From contig NZ_FRBU01000004.1 in the NCBI RefSeq assembly GCF_900142695.1, forward strand, positions 1 to 64,000: a stretch of 64,000 nucleotides of DNA, read 5' to 3'. Source of the stretch: Flavobacterium xanthum (GTDB taxonomy: Bacteria > Bacteroidota > Bacteroidia > Flavobacteriales > Flavobacteriaceae). The number at the start of each line of letters is the position of its first letter. Position 1 is the stretch's first letter. Position numbers and translations under genes: made by a program. Shown piece after piece: positions 32,794-40,694 of the stretch. Below the pieces are notes generated by a model. It searched no databases, was not told where the DNA came from, and saw only the letters and a program-made list of their open reading frames with translations.

Positions 32794-33729
32794 TTATCCT
32801 TTTTTTGTCTTTTTGGCTCTTTTCTCTGCTTTTTCTCCTGAATCACCTGAGTCAATATTTACGCGTACTTCTTTATAATTAGCATCATACCGCCAAGAAA
32901 AACCAATTCCTCCATAAACGATAGACGGTGTGTTCTTAAGGCTTGAGCTTATTGAAGCATCAATTTGAAAGTCTTTGTTTATTAAATAAGCAGCACCTCC
33001 ACGAACGATGGCATCGCTGTAAAAATCACTTTTAAATCCTTGGTTTTCCACAAATCCAGACCATTTGTCATTAAATCCTCGTGTTAACGTTACTACATAA
33101 CCATAACTTGGAAAATCGGTCGTTACATAATCTGCAATGATGTTAGTCACAAAAACCCATTTGCCATCACCTAAGTGATTTTGGGTGATCAACATGATTT
33201 TTGGAGATATGCTGGATTCTGGAGAGAAAGCGTAAGGATTATCTGCCATCGTAAAATTAGCCCCAGCAAATAATGAAACGGCAGGGAGTAATTGGCGCCA
33301 ATTGAATTTTCTGTTGGCTTTCCAGCTGTAAATATTAACTTTTTTCTCATAGTTTTTAAAAGGATCGTAAATTAAAAACTTAGCTCCTAAAATCGTCTGT
33401 TTGAAATCTGCTATATTGGAGTTGTTAAATAACGAATTGTATTTCTCGTTTTGGTATTGGATGTCTGCTATCAATTCGAGCCTTTCCATGAACAATCCCC
33501 AGCGCAGTGTAGCATCAATTCCAAAACCATTAGCATCATAATTTAGTAGATTATGTTTTTGTTTGATTCCATATAGGCCTGTTTCTATTTGAATAACTGA
33601 TTTTCCTACAGAGTAAGCAGACATAGTTTCGCCTGGTCTATTAGAATTAATTTGATCAGTATGTTGTCCATAATGAATGCTTGGAATTGTTAATAGGATT
33701 GCTGCAAGTACCATTTTTATTTTTTGCAT
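32794..33729 (-). CDS. Outer-membrane transporter-like protein (phenol MetA degradation family)
   Basis: The 311-residue protein has a signal peptide (MQKIKMVLAAILLTIPSIHYGQ) followed by DQINSNRPGETMSAYSVGKSVIQIETG, a start typical of the MetA-pathway-of-phenol-degradation beta-barrel family widespread in Bacteroidota, and alternating strands to FSWRYDANYKEVRVNIDSGD. The last 18 residues are strongly basic (EKAEKRAKKTKKG), an unusual end for a barrel, where a final aromatic residue is normally expected. The substrate is unknown despite the family name. It is the first gene of a minus-strand pair with the GNAT gene and has the promoter element at 33764. Confidence 0.78.
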   Translation of the reverse strand: MQKIKMVLAAILLTIPSIHYGQHTDQINSNRPGETMSAYSVGKSVIQIETGLYGIKQKHNLLNYDANGFGIDATLRWGLFMERLELIADIQYQNEKYNSLFNNSNIADFKQTILGAKFLIYDPFKNYEKKVNIYSWKANRKFNWRQLLPAVSLFAGANFTMADNPYAFSPESSISPKIMLITQNHLGDGKWVFVTNIIADYVTTDFPSYGYVVTLTRGFNDKWSGFVENQGFKSDFYSDAIVRGGAAYLINKDFQIDASISSSLKNTPSIVYGGIGFSWRYDANYKEVRVNIDSGDSGEKAEKRAKKTKKG

Positions 33730-33763
33730 AGTAGTATTTTAATTAAAAAGTGACAACGCTTTT

Positions 33764-33771
33764 CAAATGTA
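33764..33771 (-). promoter_or_regulatory. Promoter -7 element for the outer-membrane protein/GNAT pair
   Basis: The minus strand reads TACATTTG, an exact TAnnTTTG match, about 35 nt before the start codon. Confidence 0.5.
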
Positions 33772-33851
33772 CTATATTTTATTATTTATTTAAGAATGAT
33801 ATTTTAATTTTGAGCGTTGGATTTATTAATTTTGAAAAAAATTACACATTT

Positions 33852-34121
33852 ATGCAAACAGCTTCCTTTACTGGTTTTATAAAAGCACTTTTTTATATGA
33901 TCGCTTTTTACTATATTTTTAGGTTTTTGGCAAAATTGTTTTTGCCACTAATTGTAAAAAAAGTTGTAGAAAAAGCAGGGCAAAACATGCAACAGCAACA
34001 ACAGAATACGTGGAATAATACGCAAAGTAAAGATGAAATAATATACAATTCGGAGAATGTCAAAAACCCACGCGAAACCAAAAAAGTGGGAGATTACGTT
34101 GATTACGAAGAAATCGATTAA
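33852..34121 (+). CDS. DUF4834 family small membrane protein
   Basis: From the ATG at 33852 the 89 residues begin with a hydrophobic segment (about residues 9-32, IKALFYMIAFYYIFRFLAKLF) and continue with a basic stretch, a Gln run (NMQQQQQN) and a polar C terminus ending VGDYVDYEEID, the DUF4834 pattern found in Bacteroidota. An upstream ATG at 33750 would add 34 residues rich in Phe and Ile that do not match the family. It is followed closely by the YfhO gene on the same strand and is probably co-transcribed. Function unknown. Confidence 0.78.
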   Translation: MQTASFTGFIKALFYMIAFYYIFRFLAKLFLPLIVKKVVEKAGQNMQQQQQNTWNNTQSKDEIIYNSENVKNPRETKKVGDYVDYEEID

Positions 34122-34169
34122 ATTTGTCGTTATTTGCAGGTTTTTTATTCTAATCCAAACTTTTTTAAA

Positions 34170-36587
34170 TTGAAAATAATAAATAAGTTCTATCCGCACG
34201 CCCTTGCTATACTTGGTTTTGTATTCGTTTCTGTTCTTTATTTTTATCCTGTATTACAAGGAAAACAAATTTTCCAGTCTGATATTGTGCAGTATACCGG
34301 AATGGCCAAAGAACAAAATGACTTTAGAGCCACGGATGATGTTGAACCGTATTGGACTAATTCAGCCTTTGCTGGAATGCCTACCTATCAATTGGGAGCA
34401 AAATATCCGCACGATTATATTGGAGCTTTAGATGATGTATTGCGATTTTTACCGCGTCCTGCGGATTATTTATTTTTATATTTCCTCGGATTTTACGGTT
34501 TGATGCTGGTGTTAAAAGTTGATCCTTTGAAAGCTTTTTTTGGTGCTTTAGCCTTTGGTTTATCTACTTATTTAATTATCATTCTCGGCGTTGGCCATAA
34601 TGCGAAAGCACATGCAATTGCTTATATGCCGTTGGTTATTGCCGGTTTTATTCTGGTGTTTCAAAAAAAATATATTTTGGGAGGTTTGATTACGCTTTTT
34701 GCGACAGCATTAGAAATCAATGCAAATCATTTCCAAATGACCTATTATTTATTGATTTTCTTATTGATTCTTTCTGCTTATTTTTTATATCAGCAAGTAA
34801 AAGAGAAGGAATATAAATCCTTGTTGTATTCGTTTGGGATATTAGCAGCAGCAGGAATTTTAGCTATTGGTGCCAATGCTACGAATCTATTAGCCACTTC
34901 TGAGTATGCTGATTTTAGTATTCGTGGAAAAAGCGAATTGACTTTCAATCCAAACGGTTCGAAAAATGAGACTACTTCTTCAATGTCTAAGGACTATATT
35001 ACGGAGTATAGTTATGGAGTGATGGAAAGTTTTAATCTTATTGCACCTCGACTTTTCGGGGGTTCAAATAATGAGGCTGTTGGTAAAGACAGTAATATGT
35101 ATGAATTCATGATAAGTCAGGGAGTTCCAGAAGATCAGGCAACTGATTTTGTTTCGGGAATGCCAACGTATTGGGGAGATCAACCTATTGTGGCCGCTCC
35201 TGCATATATTGGAATCGTAGTATTCTTTTTGGCAATTTTGGCTTTGTTCATCGATAAAAGAAAGATTAAATATGTATTCCTATCCGGTTCAATAGTTGCG
35301 TTAGTTCTCTCATGGGGTAAAAACTTTCCATTTTTGACCGACTTTTTTATTGATTATGTTCCAATGTACGATAAATTCAGAGCGGTATCTTCAATCCAAG
35401 TTGTGTTAGAATTGTGTTTCCCCGTTTTGGCTATTATGGGATTGCAGTCTTTCTTCAAATTGGACAAAAAACTGCAATGGAAAGCATTATATGAAACGAC
35501 AATTTTAGGTTTAGGAATTATTTTGATTTTATTTTTAAGCAAAAGTATGTTCAGCTTTTCTGGAGGAAACGATGCTTATTTTCAAGAAAGTTACGGTCCT
35601 GAATTTGTAAGCGCTCTTAAGCTGGATCGAATGAGTTTATACAGTGCAGATTTATTGCGATCAGGCTTTTTTGTTGTGTTAACAGCCGGCGTTTTATGGT
35701 TGTCCATAAAAGAGCGATTTGCTCAAAATACAGCCATTATAATTGTAGGTTTATTGATGGTTTCCGATTTGTTTTTTGTGGATAAAAAATATGTATCTGG
35801 GAAAGATTTTGTAAGCGGAAGTCAAGTTGAAGTACCTTTTCAAGAGTCACCTTCAGATACTGAGATTCTAAAGGACACCGCTAATTACCGCGTTTTTGAA
35901 GTAGGCGATATCATGGGTGCAAGAGCTTCTTATTTTCATAAATCTATTGGTGGATACAGTGCCGTAAGACCTAGAAGAATGCAACAATTAATTGATTATC
36001 AGATTTCCAAAAATAATATAGAAGTGCTTAATATGCTTAATGTTAAGTATGTTATCCAAAAAGACAAAGAAGGAAAAGAATTCCCAGTATCAAATCCGGA
36101 TGTTAATGGAAATGCATGGTTTGTGAGCCAAGTAAAATTGGTGAACTCTGCCGACCAAGAAATGAAGGCATTAGAAAATTTGGATTCTAAAAATGTGGCG
36201 GTTGTAAACAACAAAGATTTTCAACTTAAAAATGTGGCTTTCGCCAAAGATAGTTCAGCGACTATAACTTTAGAAAATTACAAACCTAACTACTTGAAAT
36301 ATGTATCAAACAATTCAAATGAAGGTTTAGCCGTTTTCTCTGAAATGTATTATGGAAAAGGTTGGAATGCGTATATTGATGGAAAAAGTGTGTCTCATAT
36401 TAGAGTGGATTATGTTTTAAGAGGATTGCAAATTCCTGCAGGAAAACACAAGATAGAATTTAAGTTTGAGCCTCAAGTGGTAAAAACAGGAAGTACAATT
36501 ACCTTGATTAGTTCGGTTGGCATGTTATTGCTTTTGATTGGAGGAATTTATTTTGAAAGGAAGAATAGATTTAAGAATATTGATTAA
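34170..36587 (+). CDS. YfhO-family membrane protein
   Basis: A large inner-membrane protein of the YfhO family, which in Gram-positive bacteria is tied to glycosylation of lipoteichoic acid and in Bacteroidota is of unknown role. The 805 residues have about 12-14 helices, with family segments FYPVLQGKQIFQSDIVQYTGM near the first helix, GLSTYLIIILGVGHNAKAHAIAYMPL and MPTYWGDQPIVAAPAYIGIVV, and a non-membrane beta domain from about residue 550 to 770 (NVKYVIQKDKEGKEF, YYGKGWNAYIDGKSV). The TTG at 34170 (MKIINKFYPH) is chosen to match family starts. A TTG at 34134 is the next candidate. It begins 48 bp after the DUF4834 gene. Confidence 0.82.
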   Translation: MKIINKFYPHALAILGFVFVSVLYFYPVLQGKQIFQSDIVQYTGMAKEQNDFRATDDVEPYWTNSAFAGMPTYQLGAKYPHDYIGALDDVLRFLPRPADYLFLYFLGFYGLMLVLKVDPLKAFFGALAFGLSTYLIIILGVGHNAKAHAIAYMPLVIAGFILVFQKKYILGGLITLFATALEINANHFQMTYYLLIFLLILSAYFLYQQVKEKEYKSLLYSFGILAAAGILAIGANATNLLATSEYADFSIRGKSELTFNPNGSKNETTSSMSKDYITEYSYGVMESFNLIAPRLFGGSNNEAVGKDSNMYEFMISQGVPEDQATDFVSGMPTYWGDQPIVAAPAYIGIVVFFLAILALFIDKRKIKYVFLSGSIVALVLSWGKNFPFLTDFFIDYVPMYDKFRAVSSIQVVLELCFPVLAIMGLQSFFKLDKKLQWKALYETTILGLGIILILFLSKSMFSFSGGNDAYFQESYGPEFVSALKLDRMSLYSADLLRSGFFVVLTAGVLWLSIKERFAQNTAIIIVGLLMVSDLFFVDKKYVSGKDFVSGSQVEVPFQESPSDTEILKDTANYRVFEVGDIMGARASYFHKSIGGYSAVRPRRMQQLIDYQISKNNIEVLNMLNVKYVIQKDKEGKEFPVSNPDVNGNAWFVSQVKLVNSADQEMKALENLDSKNVAVVNNKDFQLKNVAFAKDSSATITLENYKPNYLKYVSNNSNEGLAVFSEMYYGKGWNAYIDGKSVSHIRVDYVLRGLQIPAGKHKIEFKFEPQVVKTGSTITLISSVGMLLLLIGGIYFERKNRFKNID

Positions 36588-36659
36588 TGATTTTTGATGT
36601 AAGAACTTTAGAAGTAGTCGTCATGATTTATTCATCTTATTAATTCAATATTCATTTAG

Positions 36660-36667
36660 TATCTTTG
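36660..36667 (+). promoter_or_regulatory. Promoter -7 element for the small-ORF/nucleotidyltransferase pair
   Basis: TATCTTTG is an exact TAnnTTTG match, 21 nt before the ATG of the 55-residue ORF. Confidence 0.6.
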
Positions 36668-36687
36668 TTGTAATCTAAAAAAAAGCA

Positions 36688-36855
36688 ATGATGAAAAAGG
36701 TATTTCTTAATTGTGGAGCTCCAGAGGAGTTAGAAGTTAAAAGAATTGTCGAAATCAAATCGCTTTCTTATCTAGAAAGATTAGAAAGATTAATGGCGAT
36801 TTTAGAGGTTTCGTATATGATTAAAACAGCCAAAAAAATACAATCTAAAAAATAA
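36688..36855 (+). CDS. 55-residue small protein upstream of a nucleotidyltransferase
   Basis: The frame MMKKVFLNCGAPEELEVKR continues with an amphipathic helix rich in Leu, Arg and Glu (SYLERLERLMAILEVSYMI) and a basic tail ending KKIQSKK. It sits behind a clean promoter element and its stop overlaps the next ATG by one base (TAATG), the arrangement of a tight two-gene operon. I do not recognise a family. Its size, helix and position suggest a partner or antitoxin-like protein for the downstream enzyme, which is inference only. Confidence 0.62.
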   Translation: MMKKVFLNCGAPEELEVKRIVEIKSLSYLERLERLMAILEVSYMIKTAKKIQSKK

Positions 36856-37313
36856 TGAATGAGCAAATAGTTGCCATTTGGAATAGTTTTTTTCAAAACA
36901 AAGTTAGATATATAACTATTGGTGGTTTTGCCGTAAATATTTATGGTTATAATCGTAATACAGGAGATATTGATATTTATTTAGAAGACACTCTTGAGAA
37001 TCGAATTAATTTAAGAAAGGCATTAAAGTCTATTGATTTAGGAGATTTTGAAACCATTGAAACAATGCAATTTATTCCTGGTTGGACAGATTTTACATTG
37101 AGTTATGGTTTGCGATTGGATATTATGACCGCCGTTAAAGGTTTGGAAAATAAATCATTTGATTCGCTTTTAAATGACGCTACTGTTTTAATGATTAAAG
37201 AAACTCCTGTTTATTTTATTGATTATGATAATTTGATTATTGCCAAAAAAGCGACAAACAGACCAAAAGACATTCTAGATATCGAGGAATTGGAAAAATT
37301 AAATGGAAACTAA
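36855..37313 (+). CDS. Nucleotidyltransferase (MNT/DUF6036-like)
   Basis: The 152-residue protein has the minimal nucleotidyltransferase core: YITIGGFAVNIYGYNRNTGDIDIYL, with GG and the metal-binding D-x-D pair, and the third carboxylate in GLRLDIMTAV. A C-terminal segment VYFIDYDNLIIAKKATNRPKD with conserved lysines and RPKDxxDI matches DUF6036-type proteins. Such enzymes transfer a nucleotide to a protein or small molecule, and several related MNT proteins are parts of toxin-antitoxin pairs, usually with HEPN partners. No HEPN gene is adjacent; the partner here is the 55-residue ORF. Function remains open. Confidence 0.8.
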   Translation: MNEQIVAIWNSFFQNKVRYITIGGFAVNIYGYNRNTGDIDIYLEDTLENRINLRKALKSIDLGDFETIETMQFIPGWTDFTLSYGLRLDIMTAVKGLENKSFDSLLNDATVLMIKETPVYFIDYDNLIIAKKATNRPKDILDIEELEKLNGN

Positions 37314-37391
37314 ACGTTTAAATTGTAGAGATCTTAAATCACTAATTTCATTCAAAAATCAATCAATATCAATTGAATATTAAATCATAAA

Positions 37392-38681
37392 TTGGAAAAC
37401 AAAAAAATCCTTATAATCACCTATTATTGGCCGCCAGCTGGAGGGCCAGGCGTGCAACGGTGGCTTAAATTTGTTAAGTACTTGCCAGACTTTGGTGTCC
37501 AGCCAATTGTCTATATCCCCGAGAATCCTACGTATCCCATTGTTGATGAAAATTTGGTAAATGAAGTTTCAGAAAAAGCGATTATTCTGAAACAGACCAT
37601 TTTTGAACCCTATCAACTAGCATCTTTTCTTTCAAAGAATAAAACTAAAAAGATGAATTCTGGAATTATTCCAAATCAGAAAAAGCAATCTTTTTTAGAT
37701 AAAACGTTTCTTTGGATTCGGGGGAATCTTTTTATTCCAGATGCGCGTGTTTTTTGGGTAAAACCATCGGTTGATTATCTGGAGAAATACATTAAAGAAA
37801 ATAATATTGATACCATAATAACATCTGGACCGCCGCACAGTTTACATCTTATTGGATTAGAATTAAAACAAAAATTATATCTGAAATGGTTTGCTGATTT
37901 CAGAGATCCGTGGACCACTATTGGCTATCACAAATCCTTGCGATTGTCTAGATTTGCAGCCAAAAAACACAAAGCACTGGAACATCAGGTTTTGAATACA
38001 GCCGATACTATTATTGTCACTAGTAAAACGACTAAAACGGAATTTGAAGCGATTACGCGCCAGCCTATTGAAGTAATAACAAATGGATATGATACGGAAC
38101 AAGTTGCAAAACAGACTTTAGATACTAAATTTAGCTTAGCACATATTGGTTCCTTTCTATCTGAGAGAAATCCTCTGATTTTATGGGAAAGTTTGGTTGA
38201 ACTGACACAAGAGATTCCAGATTTTAAATCACATTTAGAAATAAAACTAATCGGAGCAGTTAGTCAGGAAGTTTTGGAAACGATTATGCATTTTGGATTG
38301 AATCCGTATTTGAATAATTTAGGATATCTTTCGCACGCAGAAGCAATTGCACAGCAAAGGAAATCGCAGGTTTTATTGCTGATCGAAATTGATTCTGAAG
38401 ACACAAAGAGTATTATTCCTGGTAAATTGTTCGAATATATGGTTTCGAACAGACCTATAATTGCCATTGGCCCAAAGGATTCTGATTTTGCCGAAATCAT
38501 CAACAACACGAACACCGGCGTCTTCCTCAAGTATTCCGAAAAAATGAAATTAAAAAGTGTAATTTTGGAATTTTATAATCAATTTTTAGAGGGGAAGTTA
38601 CAATCAAATGGAGTGGGATTACAGCACTATTCACGAAAGAACTTAACCAAACAATTGGTTTCGTTGCTAAACAAAATGTAA
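37392..38681 (+). CDS. Glycosyltransferase, GT4-like
   Basis: A cytoplasmic enzyme that adds a sugar to a lipid-linked or surface glycan. The 429 residues begin ILIITYYWPPAGGPGVQRWLKFVKYLPDFG, the start of a GT-B fold, include the acceptor-side DTIITSGPPHSLHLIG and FADFRDPWTTIGY, and end in a donor-binding half with ITNGYDTEQ, IGSFLSERNP, and PGKLFEYMVSNRPIIAIG, whose Glu is the conserved nucleotide-sugar contact of this family. A TTG start is used, since no ATG lies nearby. A flippase-type gene follows after 41 bp, so the pair probably serves O-antigen or exopolysaccharide assembly. Sugar and acceptor are unknown. Confidence 0.88.
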   Translation: MENKKILIITYYWPPAGGPGVQRWLKFVKYLPDFGVQPIVYIPENPTYPIVDENLVNEVSEKAIILKQTIFEPYQLASFLSKNKTKKMNSGIIPNQKKQSFLDKTFLWIRGNLFIPDARVFWVKPSVDYLEKYIKENNIDTIITSGPPHSLHLIGLELKQKLYLKWFADFRDPWTTIGYHKSLRLSRFAAKKHKALEHQVLNTADTIIVTSKTTKTEFEAITRQPIEVITNGYDTEQVAKQTLDTKFSLAHIGSFLSERNPLILWESLVELTQEIPDFKSHLEIKLIGAVSQEVLETIMHFGLNPYLNNLGYLSHAEAIAQQRKSQVLLLIEIDSEDTKSIIPGKLFEYMVSNRPIIAIGPKDSDFAEIINNTNTGVFLKYSEKMKLKSVILEFYNQFLEGKLQSNGVGLQHYSRKNLTKQLVSLLNKM

Positions 38682-38722
38682 ATTAGAAGTGAGGTTGATT
38701 ATAACTTCACAAAAAGATAATA

Positions 38723-40183
38723 ATGGGAATAGTACTAAATCAATCTTTAAAGAATACAATAATTACCTACTTAGGTTTTGGAATTGGAGCAATAAATACA
38801 CTTTATTTATATCCCATTTTTTTAGGTGCTACGTATTATGCTTTAACTAATTATATACTTTCTGTTGCTAATGTAATCATGCCTTTGTTTGCAATAGGAA
38901 TGCAAAATACATTAGTTAAATTCTATTCTCAGTACAACACTGACGAAGAACGATCTCAGTTTTTGTCTTTTACTGTTTTGTTTCCGTTACTGCTCTCCAT
39001 CCCGTTAATTTTTATAGGATTTATTTTTTTTGATGATATTTTAATTTTTGTATCCAAGAAAAATCCAGTCGTTAAGGATTTTATTTGGCTCATTCCATTT
39101 ATAGGACTGTGCATGGCCTATTTCGAAATTTTTTACGCTTGGGCCAGAGTTCACATGCACTCGGTTTTTGGTAATTTTATCAAAGAAGTAGGTTTGAGAT
39201 TGTTTTCCTTAGTTGCGTTGATTGGGGTGTACTATAATTGGATTACTGTAGTAGATTTTGTCTACATAACCGCTGGGATTTATTTTTTGGCGCTGTTGAT
39301 CACCATGGCTTATGCATTTTATATTAAAAAACCCAGTTTTCAGATCGCTGTTCCAAAAAATGCGAAAGGTTTATTAGAATATACTTTCTACATTATTTTA
39401 TCAGGAAGTGTGGCTAATTTGCTTTTGGATGGTGACAAAATTATGCTGAATCAATATATGGTTATTGAAAACATTGCCTATTATTCGATAGCAACTTTTA
39501 TTGCTTTAGTAATATCAGTTCCAAGTCGCGCGATGCATCAAATTGTATATCCAATTACCGCTAAACTGATGCACGACGATAAATTTAGCGAATTGAATGC
39601 GTTATATAAAAAGACATCAATCAATTTACAAGTGGTAGGTGGTTTTGTAATGCTAGGAATTTTTGTAAATATTAATCAGCTCTATGAAATTGTACCAAAA
39701 GAATACAGCGGTGGAATATTAGTTGTTTTTATGATTGGATTATCAAAATATTTTGATTTGATTTTAGGAAACAACAATGCAATCATTTTTAATACAAAGT
39801 ATTACCGTGCTGTTTTATTTTTAGGCGTTTTTCTAGTAGTTGTAGCGATTGGTTTGAATGCAATATTTATTCCTCTATACGGTATTATGGGGTCCGCATT
39901 TGCTACTTTGGTGTCAATTACGTTGTACAGTATAGCTAAATTGCTTTTTGTGGTCAAGAAATTGCATTTGTATCCATTTACAAAGCAAACCCTATATTCG
40001 CTCGGAATCACATTTGTTTTGTTCCTTTTATTTTATTTTTGGGAATTTCCCTTTAATCCAATAGTATCTATAGGTTTAAAATCGGTTTTAGTTACCCTTA
40101 CTTACATTTATATTAATTACAAATTTGTAATTTCCGTTGAAATCAATGAAGCTATTGATTTGGTTTTAAAGAAACTACGATAG
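38723..40183 (+). CDS. Polysaccharide flippase (Wzx/oligosaccharide flippase family)
   Basis: The 486-residue protein has about 14 predicted transmembrane helices and no soluble domain. Its N terminus NTIITYLGFGIGAINTLYLYP and the central FYIILSGSVANLLLDGDKIMLN with charged residues inside the membrane fit the polysaccharide-transport/MATE fold, which flips undecaprenyl-linked oligosaccharides across the inner membrane. It follows the glycosyltransferase gene on the same strand. Length is usual for the family. The glycan is unknown. Confidence 0.85.
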   Translation: MGIVLNQSLKNTIITYLGFGIGAINTLYLYPIFLGATYYALTNYILSVANVIMPLFAIGMQNTLVKFYSQYNTDEERSQFLSFTVLFPLLLSIPLIFIGFIFFDDILIFVSKKNPVVKDFIWLIPFIGLCMAYFEIFYAWARVHMHSVFGNFIKEVGLRLFSLVALIGVYYNWITVVDFVYITAGIYFLALLITMAYAFYIKKPSFQIAVPKNAKGLLEYTFYIILSGSVANLLLDGDKIMLNQYMVIENIAYYSIATFIALVISVPSRAMHQIVYPITAKLMHDDKFSELNALYKKTSINLQVVGGFVMLGIFVNINQLYEIVPKEYSGGILVVFMIGLSKYFDLILGNNNAIIFNTKYYRAVLFLGVFLVVVAIGLNAIFIPLYGIMGSAFATLVSITLYSIAKLLFVVKKLHLYPFTKQTLYSLGITFVLFLLFYFWEFPFNPIVSIGLKSVLVTLTYIYINYKFVISVEINEAIDLVLKKLR

Positions 40184-40312
40184 AAGATTTGTAGCTCTGG
40201 AATTAATATGCAGTAAAATAAACACTTTATTATCGGATATTTAGGATTTAATTTTAGTTACTATTGTATGATAATAATTGAAATATCACTAAAAGTGGGT
40301 ATTGTATGATTC

Positions 40313-40332
40313 TAAATTTGCTTTTATTTTTG
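40313..40332 (+). promoter_or_regulatory. Two overlapping-type -7 elements before the 99-residue membrane protein
   Basis: TAAATTTG at 40313-40320 and TATTTTTG at 40325-40332 both match TAnnTTTG. They lie 58-70 nt before the ATG at 40390. Either could be the start site. Confidence 0.4.
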
Positions 40333-40389
40333 TCCTTGTTGTTTTTAGAAATAACAAATCAAAAATGTGGATTAATTATCATAAGTAAC

Positions 40390-40689
40390 ATGAAAACAAA
40401 AGATACTATCTTGGACGAGAATTTAATGAAATTTTCGTCGATTCTCGCCAACAAAACTAGCAACGGATTTGTAGTTTTGGAACGAAATGACAAGTTACCG
40501 TATGCCGTTTTATTAAAAAAGAAAAAAAAAGTAGACCATTTTTTTAATTTTGTTATTTTTTGTGCGACTCTTGGTCTTTGGTCAATTGCTTGGATTTACA
40601 TTACACAAGTTTCATCAAAGGCTAAAAAAATCCTAATAGCAATTGATGAAGACGGCAATCCGTTTGAAGAAAAATGTTATATGGGGTAA
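40390..40689 (+). CDS. Small membrane protein of unknown function, 99 aa
   Basis: From the ATG at 40390 the product begins MKTKDTILDENLMKFSSIL, has an N-terminal soluble beta part (NGFVVLERNDKLPYAVLLKK), a Lys run, one transmembrane helix (about residues 52-75, FFNFVIFCATLGLWSIAWIYI) and a short tail with IDEDGNPFEEK. The frame continues upstream to 40306, but those residues overlap both promoter elements. I do not know a family. It is convergent with uvrA, with 5 bp between the stops. Confidence 0.6.
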   Translation: MKTKDTILDENLMKFSSILANKTSNGFVVLERNDKLPYAVLLKKKKKVDHFFNFVIFCATLGLWSIAWIYITQVSSKAKKILIAIDEDGNPFEEKCYMG

Positions 40690-40694
40690 TGCTC

